Shown: positions 8,824 to 16,615, counted from the stretch's first letter. The stretch is 64,000 nucleotides of DNA from an uncultured Polaribacter sp. (GCF_947500975.1 NZ_CANMUE010000001.1:372001-436000), one strand, 5' to 3'. The notes: generated by a model from the sequence alone, not told the origin. Numbers and translations are program-made.

Positions 8824-9519
8824 TTCTTTTTGTAGAGATTTTATATCTGTTATTAACTGAGCTATAGAAGCTCGGTTTAACCCATTATAAATACCTCTTA
8901 TATGTTTTTTCTTATCTATTAATAAAAAGTTTTCTGTGTGTAAAAAATCATCAATACTTTTTTCTTCTCCTAAATCATTTTCAACAAAATAATAATCTCT
9001 TCCTAAATTATAAATTTGTTTTTTATCTCCTGTTACTAAATGCCATTTTTTATCAATAACACCATTATTTTCAGCATAATTTTTAAGAACTTCAACATTA
9101 TCAACAGAAGGCATTACAGAATGTGATAGCAACAAAATTTCTGAATCATTTTTAAATTCTTCTTGAATTTTAAACATATTACTTGTCATTTTTGGACAAA
9201 TACCTTTACATGTTGCAAAAAAGAAATCTGTAATAAATATTTTATTTTCAAATGTTTTTTCTGAAATAGAATCTCCTAATTGATTTATTAAATTAAAATC
9301 TGGAATTTTATGAAACTTTTTTTCTTCTTTAGAACCAGGTTTTAGCCAGTTAGGAGTAAAAGTTTCATCTTTATAATAAGGTAAATACTCTACCCTACTA
9401 GTTTCAGCTATTTTAATATTTTCTTTTTTAATTTGTTTTTTACAACTAAAAGTAATTACAAATAAAAAAAAGAATAAAATTCTATATATTTTTTTTCCTA
9501 ATAATAACTTCATCTTCAA
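8818..9519 (-). CDS. SCO1/SenC-family copper chaperone lipoprotein
   Basis: 233-residue lipoprotein (lipobox region LFVITFSCKKQ) with a thioredoxin-like SCO1/SenC domain. The copper-binding CxxxC motif appears as CKGIC in FFATCKGICPKM, and the partner histidine as the H in FLHTENFLLID. SCO proteins deliver copper to cytochrome oxidase or act as thiol-disulfide reductases outside the cytoplasm. Here no oxidase gene is nearby; the neighbours are the MORN, YHYH and CotH genes. The start overlaps the end of the MORN gene by 38 bp, which implies translational coupling. A second ATG two codons in is an equally good start. Confidence 0.9.
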   Translation of the reverse strand: MKMKLLLGKKIYRILFFFLFVITFSCKKQIKKENIKIAETSRVEYLPYYKDETFTPNWLKPGSKEEKKFHKIPDFNLINQLGDSISEKTFENKIFITDFFFATCKGICPKMTSNMFKIQEEFKNDSEILLLSHSVMPSVDNVEVLKNYAENNGVIDKKWHLVTGDKKQIYNLGRDYYFVENDLGEEKSIDDFLHTENFLLIDKKKHIRGIYNGLNRASIAQLITDIKSLQKEL

Positions 9520-10105
9520 GTTTAAAACATGAGTTTGCTCTTCTCATACCAAAAATACGTCCATTTTTAGCCTCATAATTAACATATAATTTTCCGTTTG
9601 CTAACCAAGCTTTTTGAAAACCTTGTTCTTTACCATCAACAAGATTTCTTAACTTAGATAATTGCCCATCTGAAAACCATTTCTTTTGTACTCCTTGTAT
9701 TACGCCATTCTCATAAAAAGATTGACTGGCTAAAGTGCCATTTTCCCACCAAGTTTTATACTCGCTATTTAAACGGTTATTTTTATAATAAGATTCTACT
9801 TGAAGTTTTCCATTTTTAGTCCAACGCTTAGCAATACCTTCTCTTCTACCATTATAAAAACCCCATTTTTCTTCTAAAACACCATTTGAGTAATATTTTA
9901 AAGAATAACCATTAAAAGGTTTTCCTTTATAATACCACTTACCTTTATTACTATTAAGAACCAATGCTTTTTTTAGTACCTCAACATCATCAACAACTAT
10001 AAACCTATCTTCTACAACTATCTTACCTATAGTATTTTTAGATATGTTTTTTTTACAACCAGTTATTGAAAAAGTAATAAATATTAAAAGAAAAATTGCT
10101 CTCAT
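9482..10105 (-). CDS. MORN-repeat lipoprotein (YwqK-type)
   Basis: 207-residue predicted lipoprotein (signal peptide ending FSITGCKKN). It consists of repeated YYxNGxLxxKW-type units: KYYSNGVLEEKWGFYNGRRE, RWTKNGKLQVESYYKNN, TWWENGTLASQSFYENG, KWFSDGQLSKLRNLVDG and AWLANGKLYVNYEAKNG. These are bacterial MORN variants, often annotated 'toxin-antitoxin system YwqK family antitoxin', a label not supported here because no toxin gene is adjacent. MORN repeats may bind lipids, peptidoglycan or proteins. It lies between the YHYH and SCO1 genes in a tight minus-strand operon (11 bp gap upstream, 38 bp overlap downstream). Confidence 0.85.
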   Translation of the reverse strand: MRAIFLLIFITFSITGCKKNISKNTIGKIVVEDRFIVVDDVEVLKKALVLNSNKGKWYYKGKPFNGYSLKYYSNGVLEEKWGFYNGRREGIAKRWTKNGKLQVESYYKNNRLNSEYKTWWENGTLASQSFYENGVIQGVQKKWFSDGQLSKLRNLVDGKEQGFQKAWLANGKLYVNYEAKNGRIFGMRRANSCFKLEDEVIIRKKNI

Positions 10106-10116
10106 TGTTTAATATT

Positions 10117-10902
10117 TTAGTATCCTTGAAATGGCCCAGCAAAAAGTACAATCGCAGGTTGGTATGCATAATTGGCAGCTGGGTATTCTTCATTAATAAT
10201 ATGGTAATGATAAATTTCTTCACTTTCATATTGTGTTGTAGAAGTATGCCCTCCAGAAGCATCTAAATCTGTTGGAGTATCTCCGGTTGAGTTACATTTT
10301 CTTCCATAAAGAAAAACACCATCCATTAATATACCCACCAAACTTTCATCATCGCTAGTAATAGGTGTAGGTTCTAAGTGATAATGATATACACCTGGAC
10401 CTTTATGAGCTCCAGCCCAATCTAAACTACCAGCTGCACTATCTAGATCTCCGCTTCCTTCTTGGTCATTAAAAATAGCTGCTCCACTAACGGCTATCCC
10501 TATTGTATTTAACTCTGTTGCAACAGCAGCACCTGTTAAGTTGGGTGTCGAGTCAACTATAAAACTAGACGCTTCACCTGTACCTCCACCAATATATGTA
10601 TTCTGAGTTGTTTTTGTAACACCTTCGCTAGTTTCATCAATATAAAGAGGGTTATCAGTTTCCCAGTAAATTGATGTATGATTTGGATAGCCTGTTGTTT
10701 CAATTAAAATTTCAGTTCCGTCATCAGATAAAGTTACAGTAACTGCATCTGAAAACTGGTCAAAAGCACTACTTAATTCTGTAATACCCTCCTCTGTTTC
10801 AACTTCAACTTCTGTTTCAATTTCATCATCTGAACTACAAGAAACAATACCAAAAAATAAGATTGATAAAAAAAATATGCTCTTAAAAAATTGATTTTTC
10901 AT
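10117..10902 (-). CDS. YHYH-domain lipoprotein
   Basis: 261-residue lipoprotein: signal peptide and lipobox FFGIVSCSSDD, then an acidic Glu/Thr linker (residues about 23-45). The body has the hallmark GVYHYHLEP motif, followed by a second IYHYHIINEEYPA; the paired HYH motifs give the YHYH family its name. The region DGVFLYGRKC precedes the second motif. The His clusters suggest metal binding, though no activity is established for the family. YHYH proteins occur next to CotH and SCO1 genes in marine bacteria, as here. The gene follows CotH at 63 bp, a gap that carries the ACCGCAAGTTTTT motif. Confidence 0.85.
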   Translation of the reverse strand: MKNQFFKSIFFLSILFFGIVSCSSDDEIETEVEVETEEGITELSSAFDQFSDAVTVTLSDDGTEILIETTGYPNHTSIYWETDNPLYIDETSEGVTKTTQNTYIGGGTGEASSFIVDSTPNLTGAAVATELNTIGIAVSGAAIFNDQEGSGDLDSAAGSLDWAGAHKGPGVYHYHLEPTPITSDDESLVGILMDGVFLYGRKCNSTGDTPTDLDASGGHTSTTQYESEEIYHYHIINEEYPAANYAYQPAIVLFAGPFQGY

Positions 10903-10934
10903 AATGTTGATTTGTTTTAATTATTAATGTATTG

Positions 10935-10966
10935 TTTAGATACTAGATCTAAAAAACTTGCGGTTT
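10935..10966 (-). other. ACCGCAAGTTTTT motif after the CotH stop codon
   Basis: Directly after the TAA of the CotH gene the minus strand reads AAAACCGCAAGTTTTTTAG, which can pair AAAAC with GTTTT around a CGCAA loop, then AGATCTAGTATCT. The same 13-base core also follows the DUF2490 stop codon and occurs once more in the duplicated unit at 6.44 kb. I saw no other copies while reading the window. Confidence 0.5.
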
Positions 10967-12363
10967 TAGTCTAAATAACTTTCTACAGCGTTTTTTCTAG
11001 AAGTAACGTGTGCGTTTAATTCGCTAATTGCAGATTGAAAGTCTAAAGTATTATCTAAAAAAGTATAGCCAGATAATTCTGAAGTAGCATAAGATTCTAT
11101 TAAAGAAGCGTAACTTGTATATAACGATTGAATTGTAGTTTCATTAAATGCGCCATCAATTACTTCTTGAACATACGTGTCATACTTTTCTTTATACACT
11201 TCATCTTGATAAAGGTAACCGATTAATGGCCATTCAGAAGCGTTTAATCCTGAAAAATCTAAATTATAAGAACCTCCTTGTTTACCTGTTTGTAAAGCTT
11301 CATTATTATCCCAAGGAATCCAAGTTAGTTTACTCGTGTCTGGATTATTGTATAAAAAATAATTATGCGTCATTCTTCCATAAGTATCCCAATTTTGAAT
11401 AACTGTATTTACTGCTAAATACTTTAAAAATACATCTGTATCAAAAACTGTTTCTAAATTTGCTCTCCAAGTTGCAGCATCTGTTGTTCTTGTAGCATCA
11501 TGAATTATAGATAACAGATTAGAAACGTCTGTAAAATCCGCCTCATCTTCGTTTGTTTTTTTAACATACTCATCTTCATCAAAAGTGCTGATAGCAAAGG
11601 AAGCAGCATCTCCATCTGGTTTGTATAAATTACCATCATCACTTGAAAATTGAGTTTCTATAACAGTATCATCCACTTCTTCAACTAAAGTGTACAACCC
11701 AAAATATATTGGCCCATTTCCATAATCTACATATAAAGTATAAAAAGCTGCATGAGAAGATGCTAAACCTGCGTTTCTAAAAACATCTGTAGCTACTTTT
11801 TCTCTTAAAAAGGATTTATCATCAAAATTATTTTTAAGGCTAAATTTTTTAAATCCATAAAAACGTTGATTATCTATTTGAGGGTATTCGTCTTCATATT
11901 CATCAAAATCCATCTTAAAAGATAATTTTAAATTTCCTTCAGCCCAAGTTCTTGCTAAACTAGAATTTCCTTTAAATCGTAAACCAACTCTATACCATTG
12001 TTTTCCTTCATAAAAAACTTCTCCAGGTACAAATATAGGATCATCATCATCATCAGAGAAACTCCCATTTCCATTCCCGAAAGTTCCGTATAAAGATGTC
12101 ATGTCATCTAACATATTTTGCCAACGCTCTTCAGTTATCACAAAATCTAATCTTTTTACAGTATTGTCTTCAAATACTTCATCAAAATCAGGTTCTGCAT
12201 CCTTACTGTGTGTATCTGTTGTCCAATCTGTAGCTGTAAAATCTGTATCATCGATAACAACTACTTCTTCCTCTTCTACTGTTTCTGTACTATCATCTTT
12301 TGAACATGAAAATAATGATAGAGAAACAAGTAAAAAAAATAATATTTTTTTTAAATAATTCAT
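10966..12363 (-). CDS. CotH kinase-like lipoprotein
   Basis: Lipoprotein of 465 residues when started at 12363, where the signal peptide MNYLKKILFFLLVSLSLFSC ends in a lipobox; the longer frame upstream adds an unlikely basic extension. An Asp/Glu-rich linker follows. The CotH fold is an atypical protein kinase known from Bacillus spore coat assembly. Recognisable conserved segments are VGLRFKGNSSL, LKLSFKMDFDEY, KKFSLKNNFDDKSFLREK, IYFGLYTLVEEVDD, the NWDTYGRMTHNYFLY segment and the metal-binding-type WIPWDNNEAL. Also present is an acidic SDDDDDP stretch that could bind calcium. It sits between an EF-hand gene and the YHYH gene in one minus-strand operon. Substrate unknown. Confidence 0.88.
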   Translation of the reverse strand: MNYLKKILFFLLVSLSLFSCSKDDSTETVEEEEVVVIDDTDFTATDWTTDTHSKDAEPDFDEVFEDNTVKRLDFVITEERWQNMLDDMTSLYGTFGNGNGSFSDDDDDPIFVPGEVFYEGKQWYRVGLRFKGNSSLARTWAEGNLKLSFKMDFDEYEDEYPQIDNQRFYGFKKFSLKNNFDDKSFLREKVATDVFRNAGLASSHAAFYTLYVDYGNGPIYFGLYTLVEEVDDTVIETQFSSDDGNLYKPDGDAASFAISTFDEDEYVKKTNEDEADFTDVSNLLSIIHDATRTTDAATWRANLETVFDTDVFLKYLAVNTVIQNWDTYGRMTHNYFLYNNPDTSKLTWIPWDNNEALQTGKQGGSYNLDFSGLNASEWPLIGYLYQDEVYKEKYDTYVQEVIDGAFNETTIQSLYTSYASLIESYATSELSGYTFLDNTLDFQSAISELNAHVTSRKNAVESYLD

Positions 12364-12388
12364 AAAAGTTAATTTTAATTGATTTTTT

Positions 12389-12661
12389 TTAGTTTTCTCT
12401 TCTTTTTGGTTTAGGAGCATTTTTTAATTCTTTTTGAGAAATAAATCCATCTTCGTTGGTATCAATCTCATTAAAATCTTTTTTTAATGGCCCTTTTGCT
12501 TCTTTAAAAGAAATTTTTCCATCTTTATTTGTATCTAAATCTTTTAATATTTGTTTTACAGACGGTGGCCCATCAGGGCGCTTATTATCATTATTTTCTT
12601 GTCCCAACACCACAATTGATGTTAAAACTGTAAAACTGATTGTTAATATTGATTTTATCAT
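12389..12661 (-). CDS. Small secreted EF-hand calcium-binding protein
   Basis: 90-residue exported protein (signal peptide to about residue 20, ending VVLGQ). It carries two canonical EF-hand loops, DTNKDGKISFKE and DTNEDGFISQKE, each with acidic residues at positions 1, 3, 5 and 12 of the loop, so calcium binding is very likely. The tail NAPKPKRREN is basic. It is the first gene of the EF-hand/CotH/YHYH/MORN/SCO1 operon, 25 bp ahead of the CotH start. A perfect palindrome lies 58 bp upstream of the start codon and may be its operator. Confidence 0.85.
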   Translation of the reverse strand: MIKSILTISFTVLTSIVVLGQENNDNKRPDGPPSVKQILKDLDTNKDGKISFKEAKGPLKKDFNEIDTNEDGFISQKELKNAPKPKRREN

Positions 12662-13103
12662 TTTTTATTCTTTTTAACTGTTATATATTTTGATGTAGTT
12701 AATTTAAATAACCTCTGCATGTTAACTTTACGTTAACATAAAAAAGCCTTGTAAAAAAATGACAGGACTATCAGAAACTTTCCTTCAAAACTTCCTTATA
12801 ATTTTATTCATTTTTTATTTTCCTCAAATAATATAGGGTTTTCTGTATGGTTAGGTAAATCTGTTGTTTTAAAAAAATATTGTAACCCAATTTACAATAC
12901 CAAATATTACCTCCAAACTATAAAACCTTATAAAACCAGCCTAATTCTGTAACAGCCTTTTCTTCTATCAAAGAAAATTACAAGACGTCATTAAAAAAAA
13001 TTGATGATTTTGTAATATTTAATTCTGTATGTAATTAAATAAATCAACCTTGTTTTTTTATTTAGACCCTTTAAATTATAAATAGTTTATTTTTTTTTTA
13101 AAA
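12662..13103. other. 442-bp gene-free spacer between EF-hand and Spy-like genes
   Basis: No intact reading frame is visible. The spacer contains the palindrome at 12719-12739, several short inverted pairs such as TGTAAC/TTACAA near 12880, and A/T-rich tracts. Its size and the palindrome suggest a regulatory region for the EF-hand/CotH operon plus the 3' UTR of the Spy-like transcript. I saw no terminator with a clear T tract after the Spy-like gene. Confidence 0.6.
12719..12739. promoter_or_regulatory. Perfect 8+8 palindrome, candidate operator
   Basis: ATGTTAAC and its exact complement GTTAACAT are separated by 5 bases (TTTAC). The element lies 58 bp upstream of the EF-hand start codon, a reasonable place for a repressor or activator of the EF-hand/CotH/YHYH operon. 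No clear TAnnTTTG box was found beside it. Confidence 0.5.
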
Positions 13104-13592
13104 TTATCTTGGAGGTGGTGGCATACCTCTTTCTCTATGTGGATGATTTTTTTGGCCATGCCTTGGAGGCCCATGTTTACCTCCCTTTAAAGCTTGTTTT
13201 ATTATAAGATCAAACTTTACTTGTTGCTCTTTTGTGCAAATTTTTCTTATTGAACTAAAAAAACGAAATATTTCTAAATCTTTTTTAGCTTCTAATGCTC
13301 CAATAATTTTACTTATAGAGTCTAAGTTTTTAGAAGTATTTGAAAAAGAACTAAAAAGTAAATCTCTTTGTTTTCTAATATCATCATCTAAGCCCATCAT
13401 TGTCTCTTTATGAGGTTGATCTAAATATCTAAACTTAACATTTTGATCATCAGAAAAATTAAGTTCTTTAGTAATAAATTTTCTATGTGAAACTTTAGTT
13501 TTTATACGTGATTTATTAATCAACATAAAAATTAAAACACCATTTAATAAAACTAAAACAACTAATAATATTGGAAGTAATTTTGATTTCAT
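13104..13592 (-). CDS. Membrane-anchored Spy/CpxP/CnrX-like protein with His-rich tail
   Basis: 162-residue protein with an N-terminal hydrophobic anchor (residues 5-27) followed by a mostly helical periplasmic domain. The segment ELNFSDDQNVKFRYLDQPH and the later CTKEQQVKFDLIIKQAL resemble the paired LTxxQ-like motifs of the Spy/CpxP family. The C-terminus is rich in His, Gly and Pro (GGKHGPPRHGQKNHPHRERG), a plausible metal-binding tail. Membrane-anchored members such as CnrX sense metals for an ECF sigma factor. It lies 5 bp after an anti-sigma-like gene and downstream of an ECF gene, matching a CnrYXH-like module. Confidence 0.8.
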   Translation of the reverse strand: MKSKLLPILLVVLVLLNGVLIFMLINKSRIKTKVSHRKFITKELNFSDDQNVKFRYLDQPHKETMMGLDDDIRKQRDLLFSSFSNTSKNLDSISKIIGALEAKKDLEIFRFFSSIRKICTKEQQVKFDLIIKQALKGGKHGPPRHGQKNHPHRERGMPPPPR

Positions 13593-13597
13593 ATTTG

Positions 13598-13918
13598 TTA
13601 TTTTAAAAGAGAATCATTTTTAGATCGTAAAGAGTATTCTTGTGCAAAAATATCTAAATCAGAAGTAGATGTGTTTTCAGTGATAGAAAATGCATAAAAA
13701 ATAGCTCCAATATTTAACAATAAAACAATACTTAGTGTTGCTAACTGAAAATTAGGTGTAAACCAACTAAATTTAATCGGTTTTACCACTTCAATATCAG
13801 TATTTATTTTTTGTAAAACTTTATGTTTGAAAAAATGATTTACTTTAACTTTTTCGATTTTATCTAATACATTAAAAGTATCATCAACCTGATTATTAAT
13901 ATGTTGTTTATTTTCCAT
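13598..13918 (-). CDS. Single-pass membrane protein, probable anti-sigma factor
   Basis: 106-residue protein: a soluble N-terminal part (residues 1-50, with NVLDKIEKVKVNHFFKHKVLQKI) that would face the cytoplasm, one transmembrane helix at about 57-75 (LATLSIVLLLNIGAIFYAF), and a short outer tail. No zinc-binding HxxxCxxC motif is visible. Size, topology and position between an ECF sigma gene and a Spy-like gene argue for an anti-sigma factor of the CnrY kind, but this rests on context. It starts 71 bp downstream of the sigma gene. Confidence 0.65.
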   Translation of the reverse strand: MENKQHINNQVDDTFNVLDKIEKVKVNHFFKHKVLQKINTDIEVVKPIKFSWFTPNFQLATLSIVLLLNIGAIFYAFSITENTSTSDLDIFAQEYSLRSKNDSLLK

Positions 13919-13989
13919 TTTACTTTATTCTAAAATAACTGATAATTATTAAGATGCTATTAATTATAAAAACTTGTACATTTTTTTCA

Positions 13990-14571
13990 TTAATAATTTT
14001 CTTTTTTATAAAATTTTTCTAATTTTTTCTGTAATCCTTTTTTTGCTCTGAACATAACAGATTCTACTGATGCTAAACTTTTACCTGTAATTTCAACTAT
14101 TTCCTGATAACTTTTACCGTCAATTTTAGCCAATGTAAAAATTACCCTTTGTGTTTCAGGTAAAGTATTAATTGCCTTAAAAATAGTTGCTGCTTTTTCT
14201 TTATTCTCTAATAAAATTCCTGGATGAGAAAACTCTGTAAAATAACTTGTTTTATCAATAGGTATTTCATTTCCAAAAATAGTTTGCATAAAAGCAGAAC
14301 GTTTTTTAGTATTTTTTTTTCTAATAAACTCTAAACATTTATTGGTTGTAATTTTATAAATCCAAGTGGATAATTTAGAGTCTCCTTTAAATTTAGAAAT
14401 TGATTTATAAACCTCTAAAAAAACTTCTTGTGCAATATCTTCTGCATCTTCTTTATTAGGAACAAAAGAAATACAAGTACTAAAAACTTTTTGCTGATAA
14501 GCATCTAAAAGCTTAGCAAAAGAATTTTGATTTCCTTTAATTAATTGTTCAATAAATTGTTGTTCTTCCAA
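13990..14571 (-). CDS. ECF-family RNA polymerase sigma factor
   Basis: 193-residue sigma-70 factor with only regions 2 and 4. Region 2 shows KEDAEDIAQEVFLEVYKSI and STWIYKITTNKCLEFIRKK; region 4 shows LPETQRVIFTLAKIDGKSYQ and SLASVESVMFRAKKGLQKK, a helix-turn-helix that recognises the -35 element. It heads the module sigma / membrane anti-sigma-like / Spy-like. Targets are unknown; the EF-hand/CotH operon downstream is the obvious candidate. A strong terminator at 14601-14630 separates it from aqpZ, so it has its own promoter. Confidence 0.93.
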   Translation of the reverse strand: MEEQQFIEQLIKGNQNSFAKLLDAYQQKVFSTCISFVPNKEDAEDIAQEVFLEVYKSISKFKGDSKLSTWIYKITTNKCLEFIRKKNTKKRSAFMQTIFGNEIPIDKTSYFTEFSHPGILLENKEKAATIFKAINTLPETQRVIFTLAKIDGKSYQEIVEITGKSLASVESVMFRAKKGLQKKLEKFYKKENY

Positions 14572-14595
14572 AGTTTTATAAAAAAGTAAACATAC

Positions 14596-14634
14596 AAAAA
14601 AACCAGATATTCATAAACGAATATCTGGTTTTCA
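14596..14634 (-). terminator. Intrinsic terminator of aqpZ
   Basis: A 12-bp perfect stem AACCAGATATTC / GAATATCTGGTT (14601-14612 with 14619-14630) with a 6-base loop is followed on the minus strand by a T run. It ends the aqpZ transcript and insulates the sigma-factor gene. Confidence 0.9.
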
Positions 14635-14652
14635 ATTTCATTTTAAATAAAA

Positions 14653-15339
14653 CTACTCCTTATCAAACAAAACTTTATATATTAAACCTGCAACAATTGC
14701 ACCAGCTATTGGAGCCACCCAAAACAACCAAGATTGCGTTAAATAACTACCACCAGCAAATATAGCCTGACTCATAGAACGAGCTGGATTAACAGATGTA
14801 TTAGTTATAGGAATACTAATTAAATGAATTAAAGTTAAACCCAAACCTATTGCTATTGGTGCAAAACCTTTTGGGGCTCTTTCATTTGTGCTTCCTAAAA
14901 TAATTAACAAGAAAAACATAGTTAATAAAAACTCAGCAACAAAAGCTGACTGCATGCTATATCCATCAGGAGACAACTCTGCATAACCATTAGCAGCAAA
15001 ACTACCTATAGTTTCAAAACCAGATTTTCCAGAAAAAATAAGATATAAGGCTGATGCAGCTAAAATTGCACCAACTAGTTGAGAAACAATGTAAGGTATT
15101 AATTCTTTAGCAGAAAACTTACCTCCAGCCCATAGACCAAATGAAACTGCTGGGTTAAAATGCCCACCAGAAATATGACCTACAGCATAAGCCATTGTTA
15201 AAACTGTTAAACCAAAAGCAAGAGAAACCCCTACAAAACCAATTCCTAATTCAGGGTAACCAGCAGCAAAAATTGCACTACCACAACCACCAAAAACAAG
15301 CCAAAATGTTCCGAAAAGTTCGGCAAAGTATTTTTTCAT
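14653..15339 (-). CDS. aqpZ: Aquaporin Z
   Basis: Major intrinsic protein of 228 residues with six transmembrane helices and both NPA boxes: [12 protein letters not shown] (NPA 62-64) and [11 protein letters not shown] (NPA 184-186). The selectivity filter residues expected of a water-specific aquaporin are in place, including H172 and R187, and the second NPA is followed by Arg-Ser. It conducts water across the inner membrane. The gene has its own terminator and lies 114 bp downstream of an MscS-type channel gene, a sensible osmotic pairing although a terminator separates them. Confidence 0.95.
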   Translation of the reverse strand: MKKYFAELFGTFWLVFGGCGSAIFAAGYPELGIGFVGVSLAFGLTVLTMAYAVGHISGGHFNPAVSFGLWAGGKFSAKELIPYIVSQLVGAILAASALYLIFSGKSGFETIGSFAANGYAELSPDGYSMQSAFVAEFLLTMFFLLIILGSTNERAPKGFAPIAIGLGLTLIHLISIPITNTSVNPARSMSQAIFAGGSYLTQSWLFWVAPIAGAIVAGLIYKVLFDKE

Positions 15340-15391
15340 AATATCAATATTTAATTAATAATTTTTTTCTAAAGTTACTGTTTTTATTTTT

Positions 15392-15434
15392 TAAATAAAA
15401 AATGCAGCTAATTTTGAAAATTTGCTGCATTTAC
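15392..15434 (-). terminator. Intrinsic terminator of the MscS-type gene
   Basis: A 9-bp outer stem AAATGCAGC/GCTGCATTT (15400-15408 with 15424-15432) with further internal AATTTT/AAAATT pairing is followed on the minus strand by a T-rich run. It lies 20 bp past the stop codon of the channel gene. Confidence 0.85.
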
Positions 15435-15453
15435 TATAAAATTAAATTTATTA

Positions 15454-16284
15454 TTATTTTATCATCGTAACAACCCTTTGTGGTAAAGGTGCTTCGTAAT
15501 TTGCAGCACCTAAAGCTTCAACAATTTTTTGTCTAGTATCCCAATAAACATCCCAATAATTTTCACAGTTAGCATATGGCATTGCTAATAGCTCTACTCC
15601 ATTTGCCCCTAAATTATTAACAGCAACTCTTGGTAAAAAACCTTCTTTACTTAACACATTTTTATCACTTGATAATACATCTGAAACAATTTGCTTTGCT
15701 TTAGCTATATCTGCACCATATCTAATACCAAAAGGCATATCGATACGTAAATTTCCAATCTTTGTTAAATTTGTAATCTTATTTGCTGTAACAGCTGAAT
15801 TAGGTATAATTTCTGTTTCATTTTGAAAAGTTTCTATAACAGTTACAAAAACAGATATCTCTTTTACAAAACCAAAAGCATCATTGGTTTTAATTAAATC
15901 TCCAACTTTAAAAGGTCTAAATATCAACAACATAACTCCTGAAGCAATATGCCCCAAAGAACCATTAAATGCTGCTCCAATTGCTAAACCAACCCCTGCT
16001 AGCAAGGCTGCAAAAGAAGCCATCGGAAAACCTACAATACCTGCTATAGAAATAATTAATAATAATTTTAATATAAACCCTAGAGCAGTTAATAAAAATG
16101 GTTGTAAAGTTTCATCTATACTTCTTTTTTCGAAAATTTTAGAAATTGCATTCATCAATATTCTTATCACCCAAAGACCAATAATAAGTGCAGCTATTGC
16201 TCCAATTAATTGTAATCCCCAATTTCCTAATCCTGATGAAATTGTATTGTAAAAACTCTTTAACGCTTCTGTAATTGTATCCAT
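15454..16284 (-). CDS. Small-conductance mechanosensitive channel (MscS family)
   Basis: 276-residue MscS-type channel that opens under membrane tension and releases solutes after osmotic downshock. Hydrophobic helices lie at about 18-42, 62-84 and 86-115; the third has the Gly/Ala-rich pore pattern AGVGLAIGAAFNGSLGHIAS. The beta domain follows with FRPFKVGDLIKTNDAFGFVKEI and VIETFQNETEIIPNSAVTANKI, both diagnostic. The length matches E. coli MscS. It precedes aqpZ on the same strand and diverges from the small secreted peptide gene. Confidence 0.93.
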   Translation of the reverse strand: MDTITEALKSFYNTISSGLGNWGLQLIGAIAALIIGLWVIRILMNAISKIFEKRSIDETLQPFLLTALGFILKLLLIISIAGIVGFPMASFAALLAGVGLAIGAAFNGSLGHIASGVMLLIFRPFKVGDLIKTNDAFGFVKEISVFVTVIETFQNETEIIPNSAVTANKITNLTKIGNLRIDMPFGIRYGADIAKAKQIVSDVLSSDKNVLSKEGFLPRVAVNNLGANGVELLAMPYANCENYWDVYWDTRQKIVEALGAANYEAPLPQRVVTMIK

Positions 16285-16385
16285 ATTTATTTTTTTTAAT
16301 TAGTTGTTTTTTTGACACTAAAAAAAACAATAAGTCACCAATAAATATTTTTTATAAGAATAATTAACATCAGAATTAGAATATG

Positions 16386-16393
16386 TATATTTG
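16386..16393 (+). promoter_or_regulatory. -10 element TATATTTG
   Basis: Exact match to the flavobacterial -10 consensus TAnnTTTG, 19 bp before the ATG at 16412. It overlaps an in-frame TTG at 16391 and so rules that codon out as the start of the small secreted protein. No clear TTG -35 is present. Confidence 0.65.
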
Positions 16394-16411
16394 TATTATA
16401 ATTTATTTACA

Positions 16412-16615
16412 ATGAAATTATTTCTTCTTACTTTAGGTTTATTATCACTTGCAGTTGCAGGAATTGCTATAAAAATTTGGGTAAAAAAAGATGGTAAATT
16501 TGCAGGTACTTGTGCTAGTCAAAACCCAATGTTAAATAAAGATGGAGACGCTTGCGGTTTTTGCGGAAAAACCCCTGATCAGTTTGACAACTGTGCTGAA
16601 CCACAACATAATTAA
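16412..16615 (+). CDS. Small Cys-containing membrane or secreted protein
   Basis: 67-residue product from the ATG at 16412. A hydrophobic N-terminus (LFLLTLGLLSLAVAGIAIKI) serves as a signal anchor, followed by a short polar domain with four cysteines in CASQNP, DACGFCGK and FDNCAEP. The CGFCGK segment resembles a small metal-binding or disulfide knuckle. Similar short proteins are common in Flavobacteriaceae annotation as 'membrane or secreted protein', with no known role. It precedes a glycosyltransferase gene by 13 bp and probably shares its transcript. Confidence 0.75.
   Translation: MKLFLLTLGLLSLAVAGIAIKIWVKKDGKFAGTCASQNPMLNKDGDACGFCGKTPDQFDNCAEPQHN

Noticed and set aside
9482..10105. 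MORN protein as antitoxin of a toxin-antitoxin pair (common automatic label)
   Set aside because: No toxin-like gene is adjacent; neighbours are SCO1 and YHYH lipoproteins, and the protein itself is exported.
15884..16252. 122-codon antisense frame inside the MscS gene
   Set aside because: It mirrors a strongly conserved channel gene, has poor residue composition and no promoter or family resemblance.
16391..16411. In-frame TTG start upstream of the small Cys-containing protein
   Set aside because: The TTG lies inside a perfect TATATTTG -10 element; the ATG at 16412 gives a normal signal anchor.
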